Shown: positions 52,829 to 60,824, counted from the first letter of the stretch. The stretch is DNA of 64,000 bases from Frankia sp. RB7 (GCA_030403585.1 JAUEPE010000003.1:248001-312000); one strand, 5' to 3'. The notes: generated by a model not told the origin, from the letters alone. Program-made: numbers and translations.

Positions 52829-53212
52829 TTGAAATTCCACATGATCAACGGCGGACCGAAGCCGGTCGCGCCCTTCAGCCACGCCGTCGAGACCGACGGT
52901 TTTGTGTTCGTCACCGGCCAGATGCCGGACACACCTGAGACACCCGGCGTACTGCCAGAGGGGATCGTCGCGCAGACCCGCGCGGTGATGGAAAACCTGA
53001 AAGTGGTTCTCGCCGGTCTCGATCTCGGCCTCGAGCACGTCGTGATGGCGCGGATTTATCTGACGCGCTTCAAGGACGATTATGCGGCGATGAACGAGAC
53101 CTATCGCACCTACTTCGCGCCCGGACGCCTTCCGGCCCGCACCTGTGTCGGGGTTACCGGGCTGGCTTATGATGCGCTGATCGAGATTGATCTGGTTTGT
53201 CGGCGGCCATGA
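52829..53212 (+). CDS. RidA family protein
   Basis: A 127-residue member of the YjgF/YER057c/UK114 (RidA) family, which deaminates reactive enamine/imine intermediates. It shows FSHAVETDGFVFVTGQMPDTPE, a middle segment with VMENLKVVLAGLDLGLEHV, and GRLPARTCVGVTGL, where the Arg corresponds to the catalytic arginine. TTG 52829 has AAGGA eight bases upstream; ATG 52841 is an alternative. It is the last gene of the amide operon, 27 bases after the AraC-amidase gene. Non-Rid1 subgroup members often accompany catabolic operons. Confidence 0.88.
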   Translation: MKFHMINGGPKPVAPFSHAVETDGFVFVTGQMPDTPETPGVLPEGIVAQTRAVMENLKVVLAGLDLGLEHVVMARIYLTRFKDDYAAMNETYRTYFAPGRLPARTCVGVTGLAYDALIEIDLVCRRP

Positions 53213-53289
53213 CGCTCCGCATCCATGATGCGTATCCGTGGCTGCGAAGTGAGATGCGAGTGGGTGGAGCACCGCGAATGCTTCTTGCT

Positions 53290-53388
53290 CCGTCATTGCG
53301 AGCGAAGCGGCGAAGCGAAACAATCCAGAATCTTTCCGTTTAGGCAGTCTGGATTGCTTTGTCGCGAAGGGCTCCTCTCATTTGACGG
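53290..53388. repeat. Bradyrhizobium-type intergenic palindromic repeat (CGTCATTGCGAG class)
   Basis: An imperfect palindrome that begins CCGTCATTGCGAGCGAAGC and ends TTTGACGG, with inner arms CAATCCAGA (53321-53329) and TCTGGATTG (53348-53356). It matches from memory a widespread repeat in Bradyrhizobium and Rhodopseudomonas. This copy has drifted at the right end (CTCTCATTTGACGG for the usual CTCGCAATGACGG). The frame across it (53225-53491) is not a gene. Confidence 0.7.
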
Positions 53389-53591
53389 CGAGGAGAGGGC
53401 GGCGCGTCACCCCTCAGTCGCGTATCCGGTCGGCGTCTACTTTTGTCTAAAATTGCAACCCGTGCATGCAAGAAGTCTTGATCGGCGGTGATCTAGAGGT
53501 GATTGGCCGGCCTTGAACGCGGCCCCGGGCGACAGCGACTAACCTCAGAGTGCATCAGGATCAGTGGAACGTGATAGAGCTTCCCCCTTGT

Positions 53592-53612
53592 AAAGCACCA
53601 AAACGGTGCTTT
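53592..53612 (+). promoter_or_regulatory. Hairpin just upstream of the TnpB-N/PspA start
   Basis: A perfect eight-base stem AAAGCACC (53592-53599) and GGTGCTTT (53605-53612) with loop AAAAC ends ten bases before ATG 53623 and one base before an in-frame GTG (53614). The T/A content and lack of a Shine-Dalgarno here suggest that it may limit ribosome access or be a protein-binding dyad. Confidence 0.45.
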
Positions 53613-53622
53613 AGTGCTTTCC

Positions 53623-54777
53623 ATGAGCCAGTCGTCCCGACACGCGCCATCGGCGCTGCGTTACAGGCTAGCCCCTGATCCGGCCGCCAAGGCTGCGATG
53701 GAGGCGACGTTTAGGGCTTATGACCGCATGATGGAGATCCTCGACGAGGTCGCGCGGACCCATAATGTAGGCTCCAACGTCGTCCTGCTGCATGCCCATG
53801 CCTATGACCCCATCCGCAAGGAAACTGCGCTGCCGTCGCGGCTGGTGACGCTGGGACTGCGCGACCGCGCCGATTATCGCGCGGCGCAAGGCCGCCGCCT
53901 GCCGCTCGACGACAAGCTCGCCAAGATCAAGGGCCCGGCCACCATTTCGATTTCAACCGTGCAGGGACGCTTTAGCGTGCCCTTCGACTACGCCGGCTAC
54001 GCGGAGGGCTGGGGCCAAAGCGTGCCCGCGCACCTGATCCGCACCGAGGACGGTTTCGAGGTTCACTACGGCGTCACGCCGAACAGTCTGCCAGAGGAGG
54101 AGAACGCCATGGATACCATCGCTGCCGCTCCCGAAAACTTCCTGTCCCGGGTTGGACGTCTGATCGCCGGCATCGCCTATGACGCGATTGAGCAGGCGGA
54201 AGGCAACAACAAGCTGAAAGTTGTCGGCCAGGCCATCCGAGAGATCGAGCGCGCCGAGAGCGAGGCGCGCGATGCGCTCGCGGCCGCGCGCGCCGAGGAG
54301 TACCGCCTCAACGCCCGCCGCACCGAGATCGAACGCGAGATGACTGATCTCGCCGCCAAGATCGAGGGCGCGATCGCGGATAGCCGCGACGATCTCGCCC
54401 GCGCCGGCATCGCGCGGCAGATGGATCTGGAAGCGCAATTCGAGGTGCTCTCCCGTGCCATCGACGAGAACAACGAGAAGATCGAGCAATGCGTCACGTC
54501 GCTGCGCGCGGTGCTGTCGGCGCTCCAGGATGCGGAGCAGCGCCGTATCGATTTAGAGAAGAGCGAGGCGGCTGCCAGCCACCAGGCCTCGACCTCACCC
54601 CGCAAGCATGGCGGTACGTCCGCGGCGGGGAAAGCGCTGCGCGCGGGCAGGGCGGTGGCGCGCGCCACCGGCGTGCCGCCGGGCATCGCGTATTCGAGCG
54701 ACATCGACGAGCTGAGCACGTTGCATCGCGACAAGGAGATTGCAGCGAGGCTGGCGCGGTTGAAGTCGCGCTCCTGA
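53623..54777 (+). CDS. PspA/IM30-family protein with N-terminal TnpB-like domain
   Basis: A 384-residue protein in two parts. Residues 163-350 are PspA-like: ENFLSRVGRLIAGIAYDAIEQ, then long coiled coil (AIREIERAESEARDALAAARA; RQMDLEAQFEVLSRAIDENN). PspA binds stressed inner membrane and forms scaffolds. Residues 10-160 resemble the N-terminal lobe of IS200/IS605 TnpB: SALRYRLAPDPAAKAAMEATF, an alpha-helical middle, then IKGPATISISTVQGRFSVPF and AHLIRTEDGFEVHYGV; no nuclease lobe follows. A strong Shine-Dalgarno and ATG at 54109 inside the gene would give a 222-residue product, the length of E. coli PspA. It heads an operon with YqiJ- and YqiK-like genes. The TnpB relation is by pattern recognition. 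Confidence 0.8.
   Translation: MSQSSRHAPSALRYRLAPDPAAKAAMEATFRAYDRMMEILDEVARTHNVGSNVVLLHAHAYDPIRKETALPSRLVTLGLRDRADYRAAQGRRLPLDDKLAKIKGPATISISTVQGRFSVPFDYAGYAEGWGQSVPAHLIRTEDGFEVHYGVTPNSLPEEENAMDTIAAAPENFLSRVGRLIAGIAYDAIEQAEGNNKLKVVGQAIREIERAESEARDALAAARAEEYRLNARRTEIEREMTDLAAKIEGAIADSRDDLARAGIARQMDLEAQFEVLSRAIDENNEKIEQCVTSLRAVLSALQDAEQRRIDLEKSEAAASHQASTSPRKHGGTSAAGKALRAGRAVARATGVPPGIAYSSDIDELSTLHRDKEIAARLARLKSRS
54094..54111 (+). promoter_or_regulatory. Internal ribosome-binding site and start within the PspA fusion gene
   Basis: GAGGAGGAG (54094-54102) stands with AGGAGG eight bases before an in-frame ATG at 54109. It is the best Shine-Dalgarno in this part of the window, whereas the start of the long frame at 53623 has none. 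Translation from here would yield PspA alone (54109-54777, 222 residues). Confidence 0.6.
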
Positions 54778-54787
54778 GTAATGTGCC

Positions 54788-55447
54788 ATGAGCGCATTGC
54801 TCGAACACGTCACGTCGCCCGAGGTCAGGCCGTTCGCGATCGCGGCGGCCATGATCCTCATCGTCGGCACGCTCGAAGTGGTCACGATGCTGGTCGGCGC
54901 CTCGCTGAGCGAGATGCTCGGCACCAGCATCGATTTCAGCCATCCCAGCGACAATGGCGTCATCAACGCCATTTCCTGGATCAATGTCGGCGGCGTGCCG
55001 CTGCTGATCTTCCTGCTGCTCGTGCTCGGCGCATTCTCGATCACCGGATTCCTGATCCAGGACGTCGCCCGAATGGTGGCCGGCCCTCTGCCGGCCTCGA
55101 TCGCCTCGCTCGCGGCGGTCGTCGTCTCGGTGCCGCTGGTTCGCGCCGCCAGTGGCGCCATCGCGCGGATCATTCCCAAGGATGAAAGCTATGTGGTCGG
55201 CCTCGGCGATCTCGTCGGCCGCGTCGGTGAGGTCGTCGTCGGCCCGCTCGACCAGGGGCCGCCCGGCCGCGTCAGCGTCGCCGACATCCACGGTAACCGC
55301 CACTTCGTCTGGGCGGTTGCAGCGCCCGCATCGGGGCCACTGCCGCAGGGAACCCTGGTGCTCCTGGTCGATCGCGCCGGCACCCGCTTTGTGGCGGTCA
55401 AGGCCGACGATGAACTCAAACCGTCCAAGCCCACTCTAAGCAACTAG
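54788..55447 (+). CDS. YqiJ-like inner membrane protein with OB-fold
   Basis: A 219-residue membrane protein. Three hydrophobic segments (AIAAAMILIVGTLEVVTMLVG, SWINVGGVPLLIFLLLVLGAF, and IASLAAVVVSVPLV) are followed by a C-terminal OB-like domain from about residue 135 (YVVGLGDLVGRVGEVVVGPLD, then GRVSVADIHGNRHFVWAVA). This matches the YqiJ/NfeD-related family that accompanies flotillins. It follows the PspA gene by ten bases and precedes a YqiK-type flotillin by 22, the usual gene order. It probably works with flotillin in membrane-domain organisation or envelope stress. Confidence 0.88.
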   Translation: MSALLEHVTSPEVRPFAIAAAMILIVGTLEVVTMLVGASLSEMLGTSIDFSHPSDNGVINAISWINVGGVPLLIFLLLVLGAFSITGFLIQDVARMVAGPLPASIASLAAVVVSVPLVRAASGAIARIIPKDESYVVGLGDLVGRVGEVVVGPLDQGPPGRVSVADIHGNRHFVWAVAAPASGPLPQGTLVLLVDRAGTRFVAVKADDELKPSKPTLSN

Positions 55448-55469
55448 CAAATCATTATTGGAGCAAGTC

Positions 55470-57173
55470 ATGTTCGACATCGCAGTCCCGGCCACGATCG
55501 GCGTCGCGCTGATCGTCGTCCTCGGGATCGTCTTCACCATTCTCTACAAGCGCGCCACCCGCGACGAGGCGTTCGTGCGCACCGGCCTCGGCGGCAAGAA
55601 GGTCGTGCTTGACGGCGGCGCCATGATCCTGCCGATCTTCCACTCCTATGCCAGCGTCAATTTGAAGACGCTGCGACTGACCGTCGAGCGCAAGGAGCGG
55701 GAATCACTGATCACCAAGGATCGGCTGCGCGTCGACATCGTCGCCGAATTCTACGTCCGCGTCCGCCCCGACGATGAGAGCATTGCGCTCGCGAGCCAGA
55801 CGCTGGGCGCGCTGACCAATGACGCCGAAGCCCTGCGCAACCAGGTCGAAGCCAAATTCGTCGACGGCCTGCGTTCGGTGGCAGCCACCATGACGATCCT
55901 GGAATTGCAGGAGAAGCGCAGCGACTTCGTCAAGCATGTGCAGGCGACCGTGGAATCCGACGTCAAGTCGAACGGCCTCGAACTGGAGTCGGTGTCGCTC
56001 ACCAAGCTCGACCAGACTGATGTAAAATTCTTCAATCCCGAGAATTTCTTCGACGCTGAAGGCCTGACCCAGTTGAAAACCGTCACCGAGACGCGCCGGC
56101 GTGACCGCAACTCGATCGTGCGAGACAACGAGGTCGCAATTGCGCAAAAGGACCTCGAGGCGCGGCAGCAGACGCTGACGATCGAGCGGACCAAGAAGGA
56201 AGCCGAGTTGTCGCAGGAGCGCGACATCGCCAACAAGACGGCGAGTACCCGCGCCGAAGTCGCAACCGCGACGCAGACCGCGCGCCTGACCGAGGAGAAC
56301 GCCCGCATCGACACCGACCGTGCGGTCGCGGAGAAGGAAGCCGGCGCCAAGCAGGTGAAGGAGACCGCGGTCATCGAGTCTGATCTGGCGATCAACAAGC
56401 GCAAGACCGACGCGCAGCGTGAGATCCAGATCGCCACCCAGGAGAACGAGATCCAGATCGCCGCCAAGAGCAAGCAGACCTCGGAAGCCGTCGCCGAAGC
56501 CAAGACCGCCGAAGCGGTCGCTGTCTCCGCTGAGGAAAAAGTGGTCACCGCACGCGCCGTCGAGGTCGCCGACCGCGCCCGTCTCACCCAGGTACTCGCG
56601 GCGCGCACGGAAGCCGAGCGTAAATCGACCGAGCTGATCGTCGCCGCCGAAGCTGAGAAGAAGGCGTCGCTCGACCGCGCCGAGGCCGTCAAGACGCTGG
56701 CCACGGCCGAAGCCGAATCCAACAAGATCAAGGCGGTCGGCGTCAGGAATATCGGTGAGGCCGAGGCCGCAATCATTACGCTCAAGAACGAAGCGCAGAA
56801 CAAGCTCGGCACCAACGTCATCGATTTCGAACTGGCCAAGAAGCGGATCGAGACGATGCCGTTGGCGCTGGCCGAGATGGTCAGGCCGATCGGCAACCTG
56901 AAGGACGTTCGCATCCTGCACACCGGCGGCGCATTCGGCGGCAATGGCGTCGGTGGTGGCAATGTCGGCTTCGGTGAGGGGCTCGCCGGCGAGCTGCTCA
57001 AGGTCCACGCGCTGCGTCCGATGATCGACGAGATCCTGCGCCAGAGCGGTTTTGCGCCGGGCGACGATCCCGTGAAGACGCTTGTCGGCGCCGTGACCGG
57101 CAAGGCCAATGGTGCCGCGGTAACGCCGCCGGCCGTACCTGCGCCGGAGAAAACAAACACCGCCGATCTATGA
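55470..57173 (+). CDS. Flotillin family protein (YqiK-like)
   Basis: A 567-residue SPFH/flotillin. One N-terminal membrane helix (GVALIVVLGIVFTILY) is followed by the SPFH domain (residues 30-210: AFVRTGLGGKKVVLDGGAMIL, RLRVDIVAEFYVRVRPD, DQTDVKFFNPENFFDAEGL) and a long Ala/Glu/Lys coiled coil (residues 215-460). The C-terminal region has a Gly-rich stretch (TGGAFGGNGVGGGNVG) and a short helix. Flotillins form large ring-like membrane scaffolds. ATG 55470 has TTGGAG upstream; an in-frame TTG at 55458 is less likely. It is the last gene of the pspA-yqiJ-yqiK run. Confidence 0.92.
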   Translation: MFDIAVPATIGVALIVVLGIVFTILYKRATRDEAFVRTGLGGKKVVLDGGAMILPIFHSYASVNLKTLRLTVERKERESLITKDRLRVDIVAEFYVRVRPDDESIALASQTLGALTNDAEALRNQVEAKFVDGLRSVAATMTILELQEKRSDFVKHVQATVESDVKSNGLELESVSLTKLDQTDVKFFNPENFFDAEGLTQLKTVTETRRRDRNSIVRDNEVAIAQKDLEARQQTLTIERTKKEAELSQERDIANKTASTRAEVATATQTARLTEENARIDTDRAVAEKEAGAKQVKETAVIESDLAINKRKTDAQREIQIATQENEIQIAAKSKQTSEAVAEAKTAEAVAVSAEEKVVTARAVEVADRARLTQVLAARTEAERKSTELIVAAEAEKKASLDRAEAVKTLATAEAESNKIKAVGVRNIGEAEAAIITLKNEAQNKLGTNVIDFELAKKRIETMPLALAEMVRPIGNLKDVRILHTGGAFGGNGVGGGNVGFGEGLAGELLKVHALRPMIDEILRQSGFAPGDDPVKTLVGAVTGKANGAAVTPPAVPAPEKTNTADL

Positions 57174-57215
57174 ATGCCGGTTCATTGCTGCGGAGAATTC
57201 GAATCGATATGAAAC

Positions 57216-57245
57216 AGCCGTGCGCGTCTCGCGTCGCGCACGGCT
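57216..57245 (+). terminator. Hairpin downstream of the flotillin gene
   Basis: A perfect eleven-base stem AGCCGTGCGCG (57216-57226) and CGCGCACGGCT (57235-57245), with loop TCTCGCGT, lies 43 bases after the flotillin stop. There is no T run, so it is a strong structure of terminator type rather than a textbook terminator. Confidence 0.55.
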
Positions 57246-57380
57246 CCGGAGTGTAGATCGATCGCGTGTTGAACCTTTCGATCGCACCCCGGACGAATTT
57301 TTCGAGGCAACGTTGGTTGCCGCGGTGCCTGCGCTGATCGACGTCAGGCGCCGGAGGGCTGTATCGATCGGAGATTTCAC

Positions 57381-57749
57381 ATGAAGTATTTTCTGTCTGG
57401 ACTGATTGCAGTGGGTCTTTCCCTGGCCGCCACGGCAGCTTTTGCCGCCGACGCCCGCAATGTCTCCGTCGTCAACGAGACCGGCTACGCCATCAAATTC
57501 CTGGGCTTCAACGCACCGGACGATGGCCTGGACGAATGGGACAACGAACTGGACAAGGTTTTGCAGAACCAGGCCTCGACCTATGTCGAGTTCGACGAGG
57601 GCGACGAGGGCTGTGTCTGGAACATCCGCGTCGACTGGCAGAACTACGACGAGTCCGTGCTCTGGAAGAACGTCAACCTCTGCAAGATGACCGCGCTTCG
57701 GCTGCGCTACGACCCCGGCACCAAGACCACGTCCTTCATCGCCGAGTAA
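57381..57749 (+). CDS. Hypothetical secreted acidic protein (122 aa)
   Basis: An exported protein with a clear signal peptide (residues 1-22, VGLSLAATAAFA-AD) and a 100-residue mature part that is acidic and aromatic: NVSVVNETGYAIKFLGFNAP, DEWDNELDKV, then FDEGDEGCVWNIRVDWQNYD and WKNVNLCKM. Two cysteines may form a disulfide. The sequence suggests a small beta-sandwich periplasmic protein. GGAGA lies seven bases before the ATG. No family is recognised. Confidence 0.75.
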   Translation: MKYFLSGLIAVGLSLAATAAFAADARNVSVVNETGYAIKFLGFNAPDDGLDEWDNELDKVLQNQASTYVEFDEGDEGCVWNIRVDWQNYDESVLWKNVNLCKMTALRLRYDPGTKTTSFIAE

Positions 57750-57897
57750 TATCGGTCCGGGTGGTCAGGAGGAAGGGCCGGCAAGAAACTTCAAAATGGC
57801 CCTTCCTCGATGCTTTGCGAATGATGGCGAATTGGTCCTTTGCAAGCGCAACCGGCTTTGTTATACGCAGCCGCGCGCGAACGACTGGTTCGCCTTT

Positions 57898-57972
57898 TCC
57901 TCGGTAGCTCAGCGGTAGAGCATCCGACTGTTAATCGGATGGTCGCTGGTTCGAATCCAGCCCGGGGAGCCA
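57898..57972 (+). tRNA. tRNA-Asn (anticodon GTT)
   Basis: A 75-base tRNA with CCA encoded. The acceptor stem is TCCTCGG/CCGGGGA (one T-G pair), D arm GCTC/GAGC, anticodon stem CCGAC... with GTT in the loop, and T arm GCTGG-TTCGAAT-CCAGC. The discriminator is G. Confidence 0.95.
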
Positions 57973-58185
57973 AATTCCGCTTCATTTTCAATTATTTGCC
58001 CTCGTTTGCTGATGCGGAGCACGATGTTGCTCGATCAGTCTCTCAGCGTCGTTGCGCTTGAGCCCTGCAGAATCGCGTTCAAGTGGATGTGTATGGCGGC
58101 CGCACCGCCGCCACGCAGCAAGGCACCAAATCGACTTAATTCAAATCGAGCGTGACATGGCCGGACTCTTACGGAGCTGATTCCC

Positions 58186-58365
58186 ATGCCCGACATCCAC
58201 ATCGACCGCGCCCGCCTGGCCCCCTCGATTCTGCCGGCCGATATTCCAGAGCTGAGCGACGATGAATGCCTGGCCTGTCTCGCCCGCGCGGTCGAGACCC
58301 CCGATTCGGCGCGGCTGGACGAAGTGGCGGCCCTGATCGGCCGCCTTGCCGTCGCGATCGAATAG
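58186..58365 (+). CDS. Hypothetical small acidic protein (59 aa)
   Basis: A 59-residue frame beginning MPDIHIDRARLAPSILPADI and continuing with an acidic helical part (ELSDDECLACLARAVE). GGAG lies eight to nine bases before the ATG. It is soluble and lies 137 bases before the methyltransferase gene. The good ribosome site and composition support coding; no function known. Confidence 0.55.
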   Translation: MPDIHIDRARLAPSILPADIPELSDDECLACLARAVETPDSARLDEVAALIGRLAVAIE

Positions 58366-58502
58366 GGCCATTTCGCCTCCGATGCCTGCGTTGCGTGGCC
58401 GTTGGTTCACCGGCCAACGGACGTGTTGCGTTTTCGCAGAGCCTGCTCCAAATATGCCGCCAAGTTTCGTCCGCGGCATCGTCCGCCTTGCAGGGTCCGC
58501 AA

Positions 58503-59165
58503 ATGTCCGGTTTCTCGACCGCGCGCCTAAAAATGGTCGATGGCCAGGTGCGCACCACTGATGTCACCGATCGCCGCACACTTGATGCCATGCTCACGGT
58601 TCCGCGCGAGGCATTCGTGCCGGCGACCAAACAGGCTTTGGCCTATCTCGACCTCGATCTCGACGTCAGCGAAGGGGCCGCCAAGCGGTACCTCATCAAG
58701 CCGGCGCTGACCGGCAAGCTGCTCCAGGCTGCCGAGATTGGCGAGGGCGACAACGTGCTCGTCGTCGGTTGTGCCACCGGCTACCTCGCCGCGCTGACCG
58801 CGAAGCTAGCGCGCCAGGTCACGGCAACGGAGAGCGATTCGGCTCTGGCTGCGAAAGCCAAGGACGCCTTGGCTGCAATCGGGCTCACCAACGTGACCTG
58901 CAAGGTCGCCGCCTGTGCCGAGGGCGATCCGGCCGCCGCGCCCTATGACGTGATCATCCTCAACGGTGCTACCGAAGTGACGCCGGACGGGCTGTTCGGC
59001 CAGCTCAGGGAAGGCGGACGCCTGGTGGGTGTCTCGGCCGAATCCCGGCCATCGCGGGCCATGATCGTGACCCGTACCCACGGCGAATTCGGCCATCGGC
59101 CGCTGTTCGACGCCGCCGCCCCGGTGCTTCCCGGGCTGGAACGGGCCGCCGCCTTCGTCTTCTAA
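58503..59165 (+). CDS. Protein-L-isoaspartate O-methyltransferase family protein
   Basis: A 220-residue SAM-dependent methyltransferase of the PCMT family, which repairs isoaspartyl damage in proteins. It begins SGFSTARLKMVDGQVRTTDV, typical of PCMT, and has the cosubstrate loop VLVVGCATGYLAALTAKLA, with Cys-Ala in place of the usual Gly-Ser, and the segment YDVIILNGATEVTPDGLFGQL. The ATG 58503 starts where family similarity begins; the longer upstream frame is not coding. A TolC gene follows 187 bases later, an arrangement common in alphaproteobacteria. Enzyme activity is inferred. Confidence 0.87.
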   Translation: MSGFSTARLKMVDGQVRTTDVTDRRTLDAMLTVPREAFVPATKQALAYLDLDLDVSEGAAKRYLIKPALTGKLLQAAEIGEGDNVLVVGCATGYLAALTAKLARQVTATESDSALAAKAKDALAAIGLTNVTCKVAACAEGDPAAAPYDVIILNGATEVTPDGLFGQLREGGRLVGVSAESRPSRAMIVTRTHGEFGHRPLFDAAAPVLPGLERAAAFVF

Positions 59166-59352
59166 CGGCCAAAACCCTGTTAAAATCCCGTTCTGAATCA
59201 GAAGTGTGGCCGGGATGCTGCACGTGAAGAGTTTCCACTGAGAACTACCCAGAGGGTGTTCCGTCGCGCTTGACCGCGTCCTATGTTGCTGCGGGGCAAC
59301 GACTCCAATCGGATACGGTAACCAGGCTCGCGGGCACGAGCCTGACGTGAGA

Positions 59353-60777
59353 ATGAACGGATTTTCAGGGATGCATGGGGTGAAGTTCTTCACCGGAGCA
59401 GCGGTTTCGGTCCTCCTGGCGGCGCTTGCCGGGCCGACGCCTGCATTGGCGGATACCATCGAGGCTGCGCTGGTGCGCGCCTATCAGAACAATCCGCAGC
59501 TCAACGCGCAGCGTGCTCAGGTGCGCTCGACCGACGAGAACGTGCCGCAAGCGCTGTCGGGCTATCGTCCCAAGGTCGCGGTAACGGGCAGTGTCGGCTA
59601 TCAATATACGGACACAAACACCACGTCGGGCGGCTCGCCGACCGCCATCGTGCGAACCGAGATTCACGGCGCCAATGCGCCGCGCAGCGCGGGCGTAACG
59701 GCGACGCAGAACCTTTACAACGGCAACCAGACCGCCAACCGGACGCGCGCTGCCGAGAGCCAGGTCTCTGGTGCACGCGAGGCGTTGCGCGTGCTCGAAC
59801 AGACCGTTCTGCTCCAGGCCGCCACCGTCTACATGGATTATTTGCGCGACTCGGCGACGCTGGAAGTCCAACGCAGCAACGTGCGCGTGCTCGAGCAGAC
59901 GCTCAAGCAGACACGCGATCGCTTCAACGTCGGTGAGGTGACCCGCACCGACGTCGCTCAATCGGAAGCGCAACTGGCGGCCGGCAACACGCAGGCGCTG
60001 ACCGCCGAATCGAATCTGACCACGACCCGCTCCAACTTCCGCCGCATCATCGGCAATGAGCCGGCAAACCTTGCGCCGGGTTCGCCGGTCGATCGCTTCC
60101 TGCCGGGGACGCTCCCTTCGGCAGTCAGTCTCAGCCTGATCGAGAACCCCAACGTCACTGCGTCGATGTACGGCATCGACGTCAACTACCTTCAGGTCAA
60201 GATCAACGAGGGCGCGCTGCTGCCGACGATCAATTTCCAGGTCGCGGCGACCCAGTCCTACGAGCAGACCATGACGGTGTTCCGCTCGTTCGGCGCTTCG
60301 GCCGTGGCCTCGATCAACGCTCCAATTTATCAGGGTGGCGCTGAATATGCGCTGATCCGCCAGTCCAAGGAAAACCTGGCGCAGCAGCGCCTCAATCTCG
60401 AAACGACACGCGACCAGGCCCGCGCCACCGTCGTGACGGCGTGGGGGCAGTTGCAGGCCGGCAAGGCTCAAGTGCAGTCCGCGCAAGCCCAGGTCACCGC
60501 CTCCGAAATCGCGCTGAACGGCGTGCGCGAAGAGGCCAAGGCCGGTCAGCGCACCACGCTCGACGTGCTCAACGCGCAGCAGGCGCTGGTCAATGCACGC
60601 GTCGCGCTCGTCACCGCGCAACACGATCGCGTGGTCGCGTCCTACTCGGTGCTCAACGCGGTTGGCCGCCTTGCGCCGCAGGTGCTCGGCCTCAACACCA
60701 CCGTCTATGATCCGAGCGTGCATTACGAGCAGGTCCGCGACAGCTGGGCCGGTGTGCGCACGCCTGACGGACGCTAA
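59353..60777 (+). CDS. tolC: TolC family outer membrane protein
   Basis: A 474-residue outer-membrane channel for type I secretion and efflux. Signal peptide: residues 1-34, ending PTPALA-DT. The mature protein starts IEAALVRAYQNNPQLNAQRAQ, with two repeats of outer-membrane strands and long helices (ATVYMDYLRDSATLEVQRSNV; VTAWGQLQAGKAQVQSAQAQV) and a conserved pattern ITRTDVAQSEAQLA-like (GEVTRTDVAQSEAQLAAGNT). Unlike the NodT-type channel at 33.2 kb it has no lipobox. The ATG at 59353 is chosen; GTG 59347 and ATG 59371 are in frame. It stands as a single gene with a hairpin after it. Confidence 0.92.
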   Translation: MNGFSGMHGVKFFTGAAVSVLLAALAGPTPALADTIEAALVRAYQNNPQLNAQRAQVRSTDENVPQALSGYRPKVAVTGSVGYQYTDTNTTSGGSPTAIVRTEIHGANAPRSAGVTATQNLYNGNQTANRTRAAESQVSGAREALRVLEQTVLLQAATVYMDYLRDSATLEVQRSNVRVLEQTLKQTRDRFNVGEVTRTDVAQSEAQLAAGNTQALTAESNLTTTRSNFRRIIGNEPANLAPGSPVDRFLPGTLPSAVSLSLIENPNVTASMYGIDVNYLQVKINEGALLPTINFQVAATQSYEQTMTVFRSFGASAVASINAPIYQGGAEYALIRQSKENLAQQRLNLETTRDQARATVVTAWGQLQAGKAQVQSAQAQVTASEIALNGVREEAKAGQRTTLDVLNAQQALVNARVALVTAQHDRVVASYSVLNAVGRLAPQVLGLNTTVYDPSVHYEQVRDSWAGVRTPDGR

Positions 60778-60790
60778 GTCCCGTAGTCCT

Positions 60791-60824
60791 CCGGTCGGCC
60801 TCGCAAATTGCCGAGGGCGACCGG
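60791..60824 (+). terminator. Hairpin downstream of tolC
   Basis: CCGGTCGGCCTCGC (60791-60804) pairs with CCGAGGGCGACCGG (60811-60824) with two mismatches, a six-base loop, and a following TGCTTTGCTT. It starts 14 bases after the tolC stop and fits an intrinsic terminator with an impure T tract. Confidence 0.6.

Noticed and set aside
53225..53491. An 88-codon frame between ridA and the PspA gene
   Set aside because: Most of it is the palindromic repeat; no coding pattern.
59005..59238. A minus-strand gene in the region before tolC
   Set aside because: It overlaps the methyltransferase gene and its residues are shadow-like.
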